The position numbers and the translations under genes were made by a program. The notes under the pieces were generated by a model that did no database searches, was not told where the DNA came from, and saw only the letters and a program-made list of their open reading frames with translations. Shown one piece after another: positions 39,301 to 46,697 of a stretch of 64,000 nucleotides of DNA (positions within the stretch are counted from its first letter, which is position 1; each line of letters begins with the position of its first letter). Origin of the DNA: Stenotrophomonas rhizophila (GTDB lineage: Bacteria > Pseudomonadota > Gammaproteobacteria > Xanthomonadales > Xanthomonadaceae); NCBI RefSeq assembly GCF_003651185.1, contig NZ_RCDC01000004.1, forward strand, positions 1,846,659 to 1,910,658, given 5' to 3'.

Positions 39301-40369
39301 TCTTGTCCAGCGCGCCGGTGCCGTTGATGCTGCCGGCATAGGTGCCATCGTCGGGCTGGGTGAAGCGGACCAGACCATTGTTGGTCACGCCGGGCGGCAG
39401 GCTCTGCGCCCGCGCTTCCAGGATGCCGGCCGGATCGACGATCACCGGGCCGGTGTAATTGGCGTTGTTGCCGGTCAGCGCCAGGGTGCCCTGCGCCACC
39501 GTGGCCACGGTCACCCCGGTGATGGTGCCGGTCAGTGTCCACTTGCCCGCATCATTCTTGGTCAGCGACTCGAAACCGACGAAATTGCCCGGCAGCGTGG
39601 AATCACCCATGCCGCTCAGGAAGATCGCGTCGTTGCCCGCTCCTCCGCTGAAATTGCCGGTGATCGACGAGCCGGTATACAGGCGCAGGATGTCATTGCC
39701 ACCGGCCAGCGAGATGTTGCCGATCACCTGGCCACGGTTGGTGAAGTCAAGCGCGCCGTTGCCGGAGCCACCGATCACCGTGTCCGGTGCCTGGATGATG
39801 CCGGTCTCGGTGTTGATCACGGTGTTCAGCCCAGTGGTGTTCTGCGACCAGATCGCCACGGCGTTGTTGGCGCGGATGGTGCCGCTGTTGACGATGGTGT
39901 TGCCCGCGCCCTGGAAGTTGATCACTTCGGCACTGCCTTGGCTGCCCAGCGCCAGCACTTCGCCGCCGGCATCGACGGTCAGGGTGCCGCCGGTGCGGAA
40001 TTCCAGTGTGTCGCCGCCCGCGCCGAACAGTCCCGGCGCGCTGACTGCAGTGGCGCTGACGGTCGCACCGGTGCCGACGTGGATGTTGGCGTTGTCGCGC
40101 AGCGAGATGGCGTTGGCGTCACCCACCACCAGCTTGGCACCGGCCTGGACATCCACCGTGCGTCCATCCTCGATGGCGATGTTGCCGTTACCGACGCGGG
40201 TCACATAGGGATTGGGTGCGGCCGTGGTGCAGGTGGTGGTGGTGCCGACGGTAACGCAGTCCGCCTGTGCGCCGAACGAGGCCAGGACGATGGCGCTGCC
40301 CAGCAGGCCGCGTGAACGGAGCAGCACGGCGATGCTGAGCGCGAGGGGGTGGAGAGTGGACCTGGGCAT
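36371..40369 (-). CDS. Autotransporter with Gly/Asp-rich tandem-repeat passenger
   Basis: This is a 1,332-residue type V secretion protein. A signal peptide (GSAIVLASFGAQA) is followed by a beta-helix-like passenger with PATR-type segments (KTGGGTLTLTGLNSVGG). Residues about 450-690 contain roughly ten tandem repeats of about 20-22 residues built on QGxGxDxxxMTGGTIxGxV. A proline-rich linker of about 100 residues (906-1010, PPPPPPPEAIG) follows, then a 12-strand autotransporter barrel (about 1050-1332) ending in NIGVRFDW with a terminal Trp. The ATG at 40369 has GAGGAAG upstream. No protease or lipase triad is seen, so adhesion or surface-structure roles are likely. The function is unproven. 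Confidence 0.92.
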   Translation of the reverse strand: MPRSTLHPLALSIAVLLRSRGLLGSAIVLASFGAQADCVTVGTTTTCTTAAPNPYVTRVGNGNIAIEDGRTVDVQAGAKLVVGDANAISLRDNANIHVGTGATVSATAVSAPGLFGAGGDTLEFRTGGTLTVDAGGEVLALGSQGSAEVINFQGAGNTIVNSGTIRANNAVAIWSQNTTGLNTVINTETGIIQAPDTVIGGSGNGALDFTNRGQVIGNISLAGGNDILRLYTGSSITGNFSGGAGNDAIFLSGMGDSTLPGNFVGFESLTKNDAGKWTLTGTITGVTVATVAQGTLALTGNNANYTGPVIVDPAGILEARAQSLPPGVTNNGLVRFTQPDDGTYAGSINGTGALDKTGGGTLTLTGLNSVGGASRLNGGTLVLGNTLETASLTMANATTLQIDGVLQRQGGGTANVIGASGTQSLIVNGRLNGAALLGDGDDLLDVAGVIVGNVDQGAGNDTTIMRPGGSIGGTLAQGLGDDRLEMQGGQIVGAVSQGAGNDVLLMTGGTLASVDQGDDVDQIEISGGTITGTVQQGGGRDVFVMTGGTIGALLQGDGTDRFRMTGGQIIGGFDDGDYAEMTGGRIGRVNMKLENNTFDMSGGTIDGNLVTGFGNDTIILSEGYIGGNISVSGGDDSITITGGTVRGEIRASTGNDRLAWSGGGVVYGAVDMGEGSDVATLANLNASHLGALPLFDGGNGTDALSMDNVKTDGVARFANWEQIGLANDSQLTFDGNLTLGDSGTGTGTLDIDATSTLFAGGLDASIVPFTAGQLATVTNAGRIDLSNGGSRVGDAFTIVGNYVGNGGALYLQTVLGDDSSLSDKLVIANGSASGTTGIGVLNVGGTGAATVADGIMVVQATNGASTAANAFALYSPVAAGAYEYYLFKGGVSGGSGENWYLRSTVTASATPAPAPAPTIEVPPPPPPPEAIGTPPPAVPPAPPPPPDVNPPDDPDPVAPEPPPPAPPPAPAPVAPAQPEAPPPVPTEVPPVPGPLAVPPTPDARPAEGDIIPLYRVETPVYSVVPPLLRETSLASLGTFHERQGEQRVQAGQGGFRSAWARMIGQSHEQHWEGDAKPSFDGDLQGIQAGLDLYANGDDNHRDQVGVFVGRTRAQGNVNGFAIGWDNVAVGRTRLDDKHVGLYWTRVGSEGGYLDAVVLQSRYDGEATSARGLGIDVRGDGTTASLEVGKPLLQLGQSVWWLEPQAQVIWQRTSIDDAGDRVSAVRFKADNAWTGRVGLRLAADYDIAGNGWQPYAKLNYWQTLDGEDRIDFGDNRLTNQQGSRALEVGVGVVARFNANVSAFAVADYTRDLESSAQKERKSIEGNIGVRFDW

Positions 40370-40681
40370 GCGGCTTCCTCTGGACATCACGGAGGGCGGC
40401 GGCGGCATGACAGGTCATCGAAGCCCCCTGCTCCTGACTGCACGCATCACCATGAAATTCACGACGGCAGCGGACGCTGCCTGGGACTGCATTTCCGGCG
40501 GGACAACATCGAGGAGGGGACAGACGGCGCGCGGCAAATGGGCCACGGCCAGGAACAGGCGGTTTCGTGAAGTACGCAGATGTGTGCCGGTACTTTTACT
40601 GGTCAACCGTGATGTGAACGTAAAATTCAGGCAGGGGATCGCCCGCATTCGCCGCGCGGTGAGCGAGTCTGCAGAGATCGC
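40370..40681. other. Intergenic region between the autotransporter and the nag operon
   Basis: About 310 bases hold no supported gene. The stretch 40575-40635 is AT-richer than its surroundings (TACTTTTACTGG and GTAAAATTC), as expected near the autotransporter promoter. No clear hexamer pair or terminator could be assigned. The nag operon ends on the right side. Confidence 0.55.
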
Positions 40682-41749
40682 TCAGATCTTCAGATAGACA
40701 CGCCGGCGATCCAGCACCCACACCACACCCCACCAGATCGTCACGAAGCCCACCGCGCACGCGAGCGAGGCCAGCTTTGGTGCCTCCGGCAGCGCGCTCT
40801 GCAGGGCATGGAACGCCCAGGCCCACGCACCGGTTGCAGCGAGCACCAGCGCCATCGCCGAGGAGCCAAGATAGGCGGCGATCGCATTCACACCAAAGCG
40901 TCGCCCCAGCGCAGGCATGCCCCAGCGATCGATCAACAGATGGGCCAGCAGCAGCGCAGCCGCGGACAGACCTGCGGTCCACAGCACGAAGCTGGGGGTC
41001 CACAACTGCTTGTTCAGGGGCAACCACAGCGTGGCCAGGCCGCCGACCGCCAGGCAACCCGCCGCCAGCAGCGTCAGCTGCGGTGCCCTGCCGGCACGCA
41101 GCCACGCGCCGGCGCGCAGGCCCAGCAGGGTGGTGGCGATCGCCCCGAGGCTGCTCAGCAGGCCTTCCGGGTCATGGCCCAGCCCGGTGAGCGCGGAATA
41201 CTTGTAGAGGAACGGGGCGAACAGCGCCGTATCCAGGCGGCTGGCCGGGTTGACCCACGGCGCCATGGAGGTGGCCGACAGCAGGATCACCGCATAGGTG
41301 GCCAACAGCCCGACGATCAGCGCCCATTGCGTGCGCGCCCGCGTGTAGACCGCCAGCACGCCGACCACCGCCACGCACAGGGCGATCCGCTGCAGCACGC
41401 CCCACAGGCGATACGCCGGCAGTTCGAACAACCACCACGCCAGCAGGTGCAGCAGCGCGCCGGCGATCAGGATGCGCAGTGCGCGTTGCAGCACCCCGCG
41501 CACCAGCGCCGGACGCGTGGCCGGCTCGGCCGCGCGTGGCGCCAGACTGAACGCCATCGAGACACCGGCAATGAACAGGAACAACGGGAAAATCAGGTCG
41601 GTCGGGGTGAAACCATGCCAGTCCGCGTGCAGCAGCGGTGCGTAGACATGGCTCCAGTCGCCCGGGTTGTTGACCAGCAGCATCGCCGCGACGGTCAGGC
41701 CGCGCAGTGCGTCGATCGAGCCCATCCGCCCCGACGGTACGGCACTCAT
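40682..41749 (-). CDS. nagX: NagX-like integral membrane protein (DUF5009/heparan-alpha-glucosaminide acetyltransferase-like)
   Basis: This 355-residue inner-membrane protein has about ten membrane segments. The N-terminal GSIDALRGLTVAAMLLVNNPG is the hallmark of the family related to heparan-alpha-glucosaminide N-acetyltransferase. PTDLIFPLFLFIAGVSMAFS follows. Family members in other proteobacteria occur in nag operons and are proposed to handle chitin oligosaccharides or glucosamine. The ATG overlaps the nagA stop in ATGA, so the two are translationally coupled. It is the last gene of nagP-nagR-nagB-nagA-nagX. Confidence 0.9.
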   Translation of the reverse strand: MSAVPSGRMGSIDALRGLTVAAMLLVNNPGDWSHVYAPLLHADWHGFTPTDLIFPLFLFIAGVSMAFSLAPRAAEPATRPALVRGVLQRALRILIAGALLHLLAWWLFELPAYRLWGVLQRIALCVAVVGVLAVYTRARTQWALIVGLLATYAVILLSATSMAPWVNPASRLDTALFAPFLYKYSALTGLGHDPEGLLSSLGAIATTLLGLRAGAWLRAGRAPQLTLLAAGCLAVGGLATLWLPLNKQLWTPSFVLWTAGLSAAALLLAHLLIDRWGMPALGRRFGVNAIAAYLGSSAMALVLAATGAWAWAFHALQSALPEAPKLASLACAVGFVTIWWGVVWVLDRRRVYLKI

Positions 41750-42894
41750 ACGTCTTCGCGCTGTCCGGCGATCCATGTGCTGCGCACCTGCAGCGCGTCA
41801 TCGAGCAGCACCAGATCGGCGTGATGTCCTTCGGCGATGTGCCCGTAGCGGTCATCCAGATTCAGGAACTGCGCAGGGTAGGTCGACGCCATGCGCGCCG
41901 CTTCGGCCAACGACACGCCCAGCAGCTGCACGCTGTTGCGCACCGCCGTGGCCATGTCCAGCGCCGAGCCGGCCAGCGAGCCGGCAGCATTGCGCACCAC
42001 CCCATCCACCGCAGTGATGACCTCGCCGTACAGTTCGTAACTTGGGTCTGCCGCACCCACCGGCGGCATCGCATCCGTGACCAGCATGACCTTGCCGCGC
42101 GGCTTGGTCGCCAGCGCCACACGCAGGCTGGCCGGGTGCACATGCACACCGTCGGCAATGATGCCGACCCAGCTGTCGCGGTCTTCCAGTGCCGCGCCGA
42201 CCGCACCCGGCTCGCGACCGGTCAGCGGTGACATCGCGTTGTACAGATGGGTGAAGCCACGGATACCGGCCTCCAGGCCGGCACGTGCCTGCTCGTAACT
42301 GGCGGCGGTATGACCTGCCGCCACCACCACGCCGCGTTCCACCAGCGCGCGGATGCTCTCCAGCGGCACCCGCTCGGGCGCCAGCGTGAGCAGGGTGACG
42401 CCGTTGTCCAGCGAGGCGGCCAAGGCGATCTCGGCGGCATCGGGCACGCGGAACTTGTTCGCGTCATGCGTGCCCTTGCGCGCCGGGGCGATGTACGGGC
42501 CTTCCAGATGGATGCCGAGTACGCCTGGCACGCCCTCGCTGATCGCCTGGCGGGTCGCCGCGATGGCCGCGCGCATCACCTGCACGTCGTCGCTGATCAG
42601 AGTCGGCAGCAGACCGGTGGTGCCGAAGCGGCGGTGCGCCTGGGCCAGCGTGCGCAGCGTGGCGACATCCGGGCTGTTGTTGAACAGCACGCCGCCACCG
42701 CCATTGACCTGCGCATCGATGAAGCCGGGCAGCAACCAGCCGCCGCCCAGGTCCACCTGCTCATCGGCCTGGCCGAGCATGGGCGCGGCATCGGAGACCA
42801 GCGCGGTGATCCGGCCGCTTTCGATCACCACCGCCAGATCATCGCGGAAGTCGTCACCGGCCAGGATGCGGGCATTGCGCAGGACAGTTTTCAT
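41746..42894 (-). CDS. nagA: N-acetylglucosamine-6-phosphate deacetylase
   Basis: This 382-residue amidohydrolase-fold enzyme removes acetate from GlcNAc-6-phosphate to give glucosamine-6-phosphate in the cytosol. The motifs are GFIDAQVNGGGGVLFN, the metal-binding Glu in GIHLEGPYIAPARKG, His in AAGHTAAS, His in FTHLYNAMSPL and the catalytic Asp in LVTDAMPPVG. The start codon overlaps the nagB stop in TGATG and the stop overlaps the nagX start in ATGA, so translation is coupled on both sides. Confidence 0.96.
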   Translation of the reverse strand: MKTVLRNARILAGDDFRDDLAVVIESGRITALVSDAAPMLGQADEQVDLGGGWLLPGFIDAQVNGGGGVLFNNSPDVATLRTLAQAHRRFGTTGLLPTLISDDVQVMRAAIAATRQAISEGVPGVLGIHLEGPYIAPARKGTHDANKFRVPDAAEIALAASLDNGVTLLTLAPERVPLESIRALVERGVVVAAGHTAASYEQARAGLEAGIRGFTHLYNAMSPLTGREPGAVGAALEDRDSWVGIIADGVHVHPASLRVALATKPRGKVMLVTDAMPPVGAADPSYELYGEVITAVDGVVRNAAGSLAGSALDMATAVRNSVQLLGVSLAEAARMASTYPAQFLNLDDRYGHIAEGHHADLVLLDDALQVRSTWIAGQREDV

Positions 42895-43922
42895 CAGACG
42901 GTTTCCGTCACCTTGTTCAGATGCGGCGGCAGGTCCGGGTTGTGACCACGGCGCAGCGCCAGCGCATTGATCGCACGGTAGAAACTCTGGATGGTCAGCA
43001 GCGGGGCGCACGCCGGGTGCGGCGCGACCGGTAGCGGCAGGTCACCGCCGACATCGGCCAGCCACACCTGCGCATCGCGCGCGGCGAACTCGCTCAGCAC
43101 CGCGCGGGTGCCAGCGCCGGTTTCATCCGGCTGGGCGAAGGCCAGCACCGGGAAGCCCGGGCCCACCAGCGCCATCGGGCCATGCTTGACCTCGGCCGAG
43201 CTGTACGCCTCGGCGTGCAGGCCACAGGTTTCCTTGAACTTCAGCGCCGCTTCCTGCGCGGCGGCCAGGCCAAGACCGCGGCCAAGCACGAACAGATTGT
43301 GGGCCGGCACCAGGCCGTCGGTCAGCGACGACCAGTCGCTGTTCCAGGCCTGACGCAGCGCATCGGGCAGCGCGCGCAGCGAAGCGATCAGCCCCACATC
43401 CTGGGTCCAGTACGCCACCAGCTGCAGGATCGCCGACAGCGAGGCCAGGTAGCTCTTGGTCGCCGCGACGCTGCGCTCGGCACCGGCGCCCAGCGGGATC
43501 ACCGTCTCGGCCAGCTGCGCCAGCGGCGAATCCTCGACATTCACCAGCGCCACCACGCGTGCGCCGGCCGCACGCGCGGCCTCGGCGTTGCGCAGCAGGT
43601 CCGGGCTTTTGCCCGACTGCGAGATCACGATGTACAGCGCGCCGCGCAGCTTCAGGGGTGCTTCGTAGACCGAGCCCACCGAGGGCGACGCCGAGGCGGT
43701 GACCAGCCCGAGGCGCGTTTCCAGCAGGTACTTGGCATAGGTGGCGGCGTGGTCGGAACTGCCCCGTGCGCAGGTCACCACGAACGGCGGCGGCGCCGCG
43801 CGCAGGCTGGCGGCCAGCGTCTCCACGGCCACCTGGTTGCGCGCGAACTGCGCGGCGATCACATCGGCAGCCTCGGCGGCTTCGCGGTACATCAGGGTGT
43901 CGTGGGGGGCAGGCAGGGACAT
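42894..43922 (-). CDS. nagB: SIS-domain glucosamine-6-phosphate deaminase (NagB-II type)
   Basis: This 342-residue protein has two SIS sugar-isomerase domains. The first has VTCARGSSDHAATYAKYLLE and VISQSGKSPDLLRN. The second has FVLGRGLGLAAAQEAALKFK and the active-site region AEAYSSAEVKHGPMALV. It is homologous to the isomerase half of GlmS but lacks the glutaminase domain. That is the mark of NagB-II deaminases, which convert glucosamine-6-phosphate to fructose-6-phosphate and ammonia. Context between nagR and nagA supports this over a biosynthetic role. Confidence 0.94.
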   Translation of the reverse strand: MSLPAPHDTLMYREAAEAADVIAAQFARNQVAVETLAASLRAAPPPFVVTCARGSSDHAATYAKYLLETRLGLVTASASPSVGSVYEAPLKLRGALYIVISQSGKSPDLLRNAEAARAAGARVVALVNVEDSPLAQLAETVIPLGAGAERSVAATKSYLASLSAILQLVAYWTQDVGLIASLRALPDALRQAWNSDWSSLTDGLVPAHNLFVLGRGLGLAAAQEAALKFKETCGLHAEAYSSAEVKHGPMALVGPGFPVLAFAQPDETGAGTRAVLSEFAARDAQVWLADVGGDLPLPVAPHPACAPLLTIQSFYRAINALALRRGHNPDLPPHLNKVTETV

Positions 43923-43928
43923 GGGGAC

Positions 43929-44996
43929 TCAGGTCGTTTCAGGAGAAGGAAGCCGTGCACCCTGTGGGCGCATCGGCGCGGTGGAACCACGCACCACCAG
44001 CTGCGGCACGAAGCCCTGGTTCTGCAGCTGCAACGGCGCGTCGTCGTAGGCATCGCTGCGCAGCTGCGCGATCAGCAGGCGCGCGGCATGCCGGGCGATG
44101 TCTTCAGTGGCCTGCTTGGCAGTGGTCAACGGCGGCCAGGACTGGCGCGAGAACGGGCTGTCCTCGAAACCGGCGATGGACAGGTCGTAGGGCACGTTCA
44201 TGCCGGTGGATTTGGCGGCCGCCAGCACGCCGGCGGCGATTTCATCGTTCGAGCCGAAGATCGCGGTGGGCGGTTCGCGCAGCGCCAGCAGGCGGCGCGC
44301 CCCACGGAAGCCGTCGTCGAAGGTGTAATCGCCCTGCACCACCAGGTGCTTGTCGATGGTCATGCCGTAGTCGCGCAGCGCGGCCTCGTAACCGGCATAG
44401 CGCTCGCCACTGGAGCGGTGCGAGGTGCCGCCCCAGAGAAAGCCGATGCGCTGGTGACCCAGCTGGATCAGATGCTCGGTGATTTCATAGGCGGCCTCGC
44501 GGTCGTCGACGAACACACAGGCGCCGTCCTGCGGATCGGCCGTGGCGGCAATGATGCGCACCAGCTTGATCCCGCGCGCGGTGAGCGCGGCCACCAGATC
44601 CTTGCGCTCGGACATCGGTGCGGTCAGCACCAGCCCGGCCAGGCGCGAACGCTGCACCCAGTCGGCCAGTTCCTCGGCCAGCATCGGCGAGCTGGAGTCG
44701 CAGGGATGGATCTGCAGCCCGAACCCGGTCTCTCGGCAGGCCGCGAGCACGCCGTTCTGCACGCCGATGATGTGGTACGGATTGGGGTTGTCGTAGACCA
44801 GCCCAACCACCAGCGTGGTGCCGGTGCGCAGGTTGCGCGCGGCCGGATCGGGCTCGTAGTCCAGCTCGGCGATCGCACGCAGCACCCGCGCACGCGTGGC
44901 CTGCATCACCGAGGGCTCGTTGTTGATCACCCGCGAGACCGTCTTCAGCGATACCTTGGCCCGTTCGGCGACATCCTTGATGGTCGCTCTACGCAT
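43929..44996 (-). CDS. nagR: LacI-family repressor of N-acetylglucosamine genes
   Basis: This 355-residue LacI-type repressor has an N-terminal HTH (TIKDVAERAKVSLKTVSRVI), a hinge helix and a sugar-binding periplasmic-protein-like core (TLVVGLVYDNPNPYH, FGSNDEIAAGVLAAAKS). The ATG at 44996 has AGGAAAAG upstream. An ATG 11 codons earlier has no clear ribosome site. It lies inside the nag operon, six bases before nagB. The likely operators are the TGACA-N4-TGTCA palindromes in the nagP-kinase divergent region. The inducer is probably a GlcNAc derivative. Confidence 0.93.
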   Translation of the reverse strand: MRRATIKDVAERAKVSLKTVSRVINNEPSVMQATRARVLRAIAELDYEPDPAARNLRTGTTLVVGLVYDNPNPYHIIGVQNGVLAACRETGFGLQIHPCDSSSPMLAEELADWVQRSRLAGLVLTAPMSERKDLVAALTARGIKLVRIIAATADPQDGACVFVDDREAAYEITEHLIQLGHQRIGFLWGGTSHRSSGERYAGYEAALRDYGMTIDKHLVVQGDYTFDDGFRGARRLLALREPPTAIFGSNDEIAAGVLAAAKSTGMNVPYDLSIAGFEDSPFSRQSWPPLTTAKQATEDIARHAARLLIAQLRSDAYDDAPLQLQNQGFVPQLVVRGSTAPMRPQGARLPSPETT

Positions 44997-45038
44997 CGTC
45001 TTTTCCTGGCTGACCGGTTGAGCGTCCATGATCGCCGA

Positions 45039-46331
45039 TCACTGCCCGTCGCGGGACAGCCCGACGCGGTGGCCGCGCATCGAATAGAACAGGATGTACA
45101 GGTAGCAGGGCACCATCAGGCCGGCGAACACCCACTGGAAGTCGAAGTGCTGCTTGAGCACGGCGAACAGCTGGGGAATGATCGCGCCACCGGCGATGGC
45201 CATCACCAGCAGGGCCGAGCCGGTCTCGGTGAAGCGGCCCAGGCCGCGGATCGCCAGCGGGAAGATCGCCGGCCACATCATCGCGTTGGCAAAGCCCAAG
45301 GCCGCCACGAAACCGACCGAGACATAGCCGTGGGTCAGCAGCGCGCCGATGCAGAACACCACGCCCAGCACCGCCGAGATGCTCAGGTAGCGCGACTGTG
45401 AGACCAGGTGCGGGATCAGCGCCAGGCCGGCCAGGTAGCCGATCAGCATCGCGCCCAGGGTGATCGAGGTGAACATCTTGGTCTGGTCCAGCGGCAGGTC
45501 GAAGCCGTGGCCGTAAGTGCCGATCGCATCGCCGGCCATCACTTCCACGCCGACGTACACGAACAGGCACAGTACGCCCAGCCACAGGTGCGGGAACTGG
45601 AAGATGCTGGTGCGCTCGGCCACCCCTGGCGCGCGGGCCGGCGTGGCATTGGCTTCGGCGGTCTTCAGTTCGGGCAGCGGCGAGAACAGCACGCCCACCG
45701 CCAGCAGCACCAGCAGCCCGGCCATGGCCATGTACGGCAGCTGGATCTTGGCGGCGAAGTCATTGAGCAGCACCGTCTTGGCGGCCGCATCGGCGACCTT
45801 CACCTGGGCATCCAGATCGCCGATACCGTGCAGCACCAGCGTGCCGATCAGCACCGGGGCGAGCATGCCGGCGATCTTGTTGCAGATGCCCATCAGTGCG
45901 ATGCGCCGGGCCGCGGTCTCGATCGGGCCGAGGATGCTGATGTACGGGTTGACCGCCGTCTGCAGCAGGGCAAGGCCGCTGCCGATGATGAACAGGCCAC
46001 TGAGCGCGCCCGGGTACCAGCGCTGCTGGGCGAAGTGGGCGAACACCACCGCACCGGCCGCCATCACCAGCAGGCTCAGGCTCAGGCCCTTCTTCATCCC
46101 GGTGCGCTTGAGGATCCACGAGGCCGGCAGGGCCAGGAAGAAATACGACAGGTAGAAAACCATCAGCACCAGGAAGGCGCCCACCTCATCCAGCTCGAAG
46201 GCGAGCTTGACGAAGGTGATCAACGGGCCGTTGAGCCAGGTGAAGAAGCCGATCAGGAAGAACAGCACGCCGATGATCAGGATCGAGGTAAGCACGCTCG
46301 AACGCGCGGAGGCAGCAGGCACGGCAGACAT
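45039..46331 (-). CDS. nagP: N-acetylglucosamine MFS transporter NagP
   Basis: This 430-residue inner-membrane sugar/H+ symporter of the FucP/NagP branch of the major facilitator family has about 12 membrane segments. Typical stretches are FFLIGFFTWLNGPLITFVKL near the N-terminus, GLALLQTAVNPYIS and FVYVGVEVMAGDAIGTYG. It imports GlcNAc in place of a PTS, which explains the need for a kinase gene in the same locus. The ATG at 46331 follows AGGAG; a TTG just before it is ignored. It is the first gene of the minus-strand nag operon. Confidence 0.94.
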   Translation of the reverse strand: MSAVPAASARSSVLTSILIIGVLFFLIGFFTWLNGPLITFVKLAFELDEVGAFLVLMVFYLSYFFLALPASWILKRTGMKKGLSLSLLVMAAGAVVFAHFAQQRWYPGALSGLFIIGSGLALLQTAVNPYISILGPIETAARRIALMGICNKIAGMLAPVLIGTLVLHGIGDLDAQVKVADAAAKTVLLNDFAAKIQLPYMAMAGLLVLLAVGVLFSPLPELKTAEANATPARAPGVAERTSIFQFPHLWLGVLCLFVYVGVEVMAGDAIGTYGHGFDLPLDQTKMFTSITLGAMLIGYLAGLALIPHLVSQSRYLSISAVLGVVFCIGALLTHGYVSVGFVAALGFANAMMWPAIFPLAIRGLGRFTETGSALLVMAIAGGAIIPQLFAVLKQHFDFQWVFAGLMVPCYLYILFYSMRGHRVGLSRDGQ

Positions 46332-46383
46332 CAAGGAGGCTCCTGCATCGACGGCGCCGGAGCGGCATCGGAAGAGTGGCTGG

Positions 46384-46397
46384 GAACAACGTTGTCA
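46384..46397. promoter_or_regulatory. NagR-like operator upstream of nagP
   Basis: GAACAACGTTGTCA matches the palindrome TGACAACGTTGTCA at 12 of 14 positions, with perfect core ACAACGTTGT. It lies 53-66 bases upstream of the nagP start. A better copy stands at a mirror-image distance before the kinase gene. Confidence 0.7.
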
Positions 46398-46556
46398 CAT
46401 TTATTCGTTGCAGCCGCCAGGTTTGTCAACAACTGGTTCACGCCAGCGCCGCGCATTTTCCGTTGCTGCACCTGCGCAATCTGGCGGCAGCGCTCGCCGC
46501 GGGCGGAGCGGAGCCCGTATTAACGGCAGTTTGCGAAAACATGACGGCAGTGTGAT

Positions 46557-46568
46557 GAAAACGTTTTC
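46557..46568. promoter_or_regulatory. LacI-type palindrome GAAAACGTTTTC
   Basis: A perfect 12-bp palindrome with the central CG typical of LacI/GalR-family operators lies between nagP and the kinase gene. Its sequence differs from the two NagR-like sites, so another LacI-family regulator may bind here. Confidence 0.5.
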
Positions 46569-46617
46569 CCGCGCAAACCCACGTTGCGGCGCAGCATCGA
46601 AAGTGTGAGGTTATCGT

Positions 46618-46631
46618 TGACATCGTTGTCA
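46618..46631. promoter_or_regulatory. NagR-like operator upstream of the kinase gene
   Basis: TGACATCGTTGTCA has perfect five-base arms (TGACA/TGTCA) around a CG-containing centre. It fits the NagR box pattern known from xanthomonads as I recall it. It lies 67-80 bases upstream of the kinase GTG start. Confidence 0.78.
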
Positions 46632-46697
46632 GAACGATTACAGACTCCGCCTCAATCGCCGGGGCAACCCTGGCCACGCCCAACCGATGGAGTCCGT

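Noticed and set aside
36956..40315. A 1,119-codon open frame on the plus strand opposite the autotransporter
   Set aside because: It is a mirror of the repeat-rich, GC-rich autotransporter gene, with His/Arg/Ala-biased composition and no recognisable domain or ribosome site.
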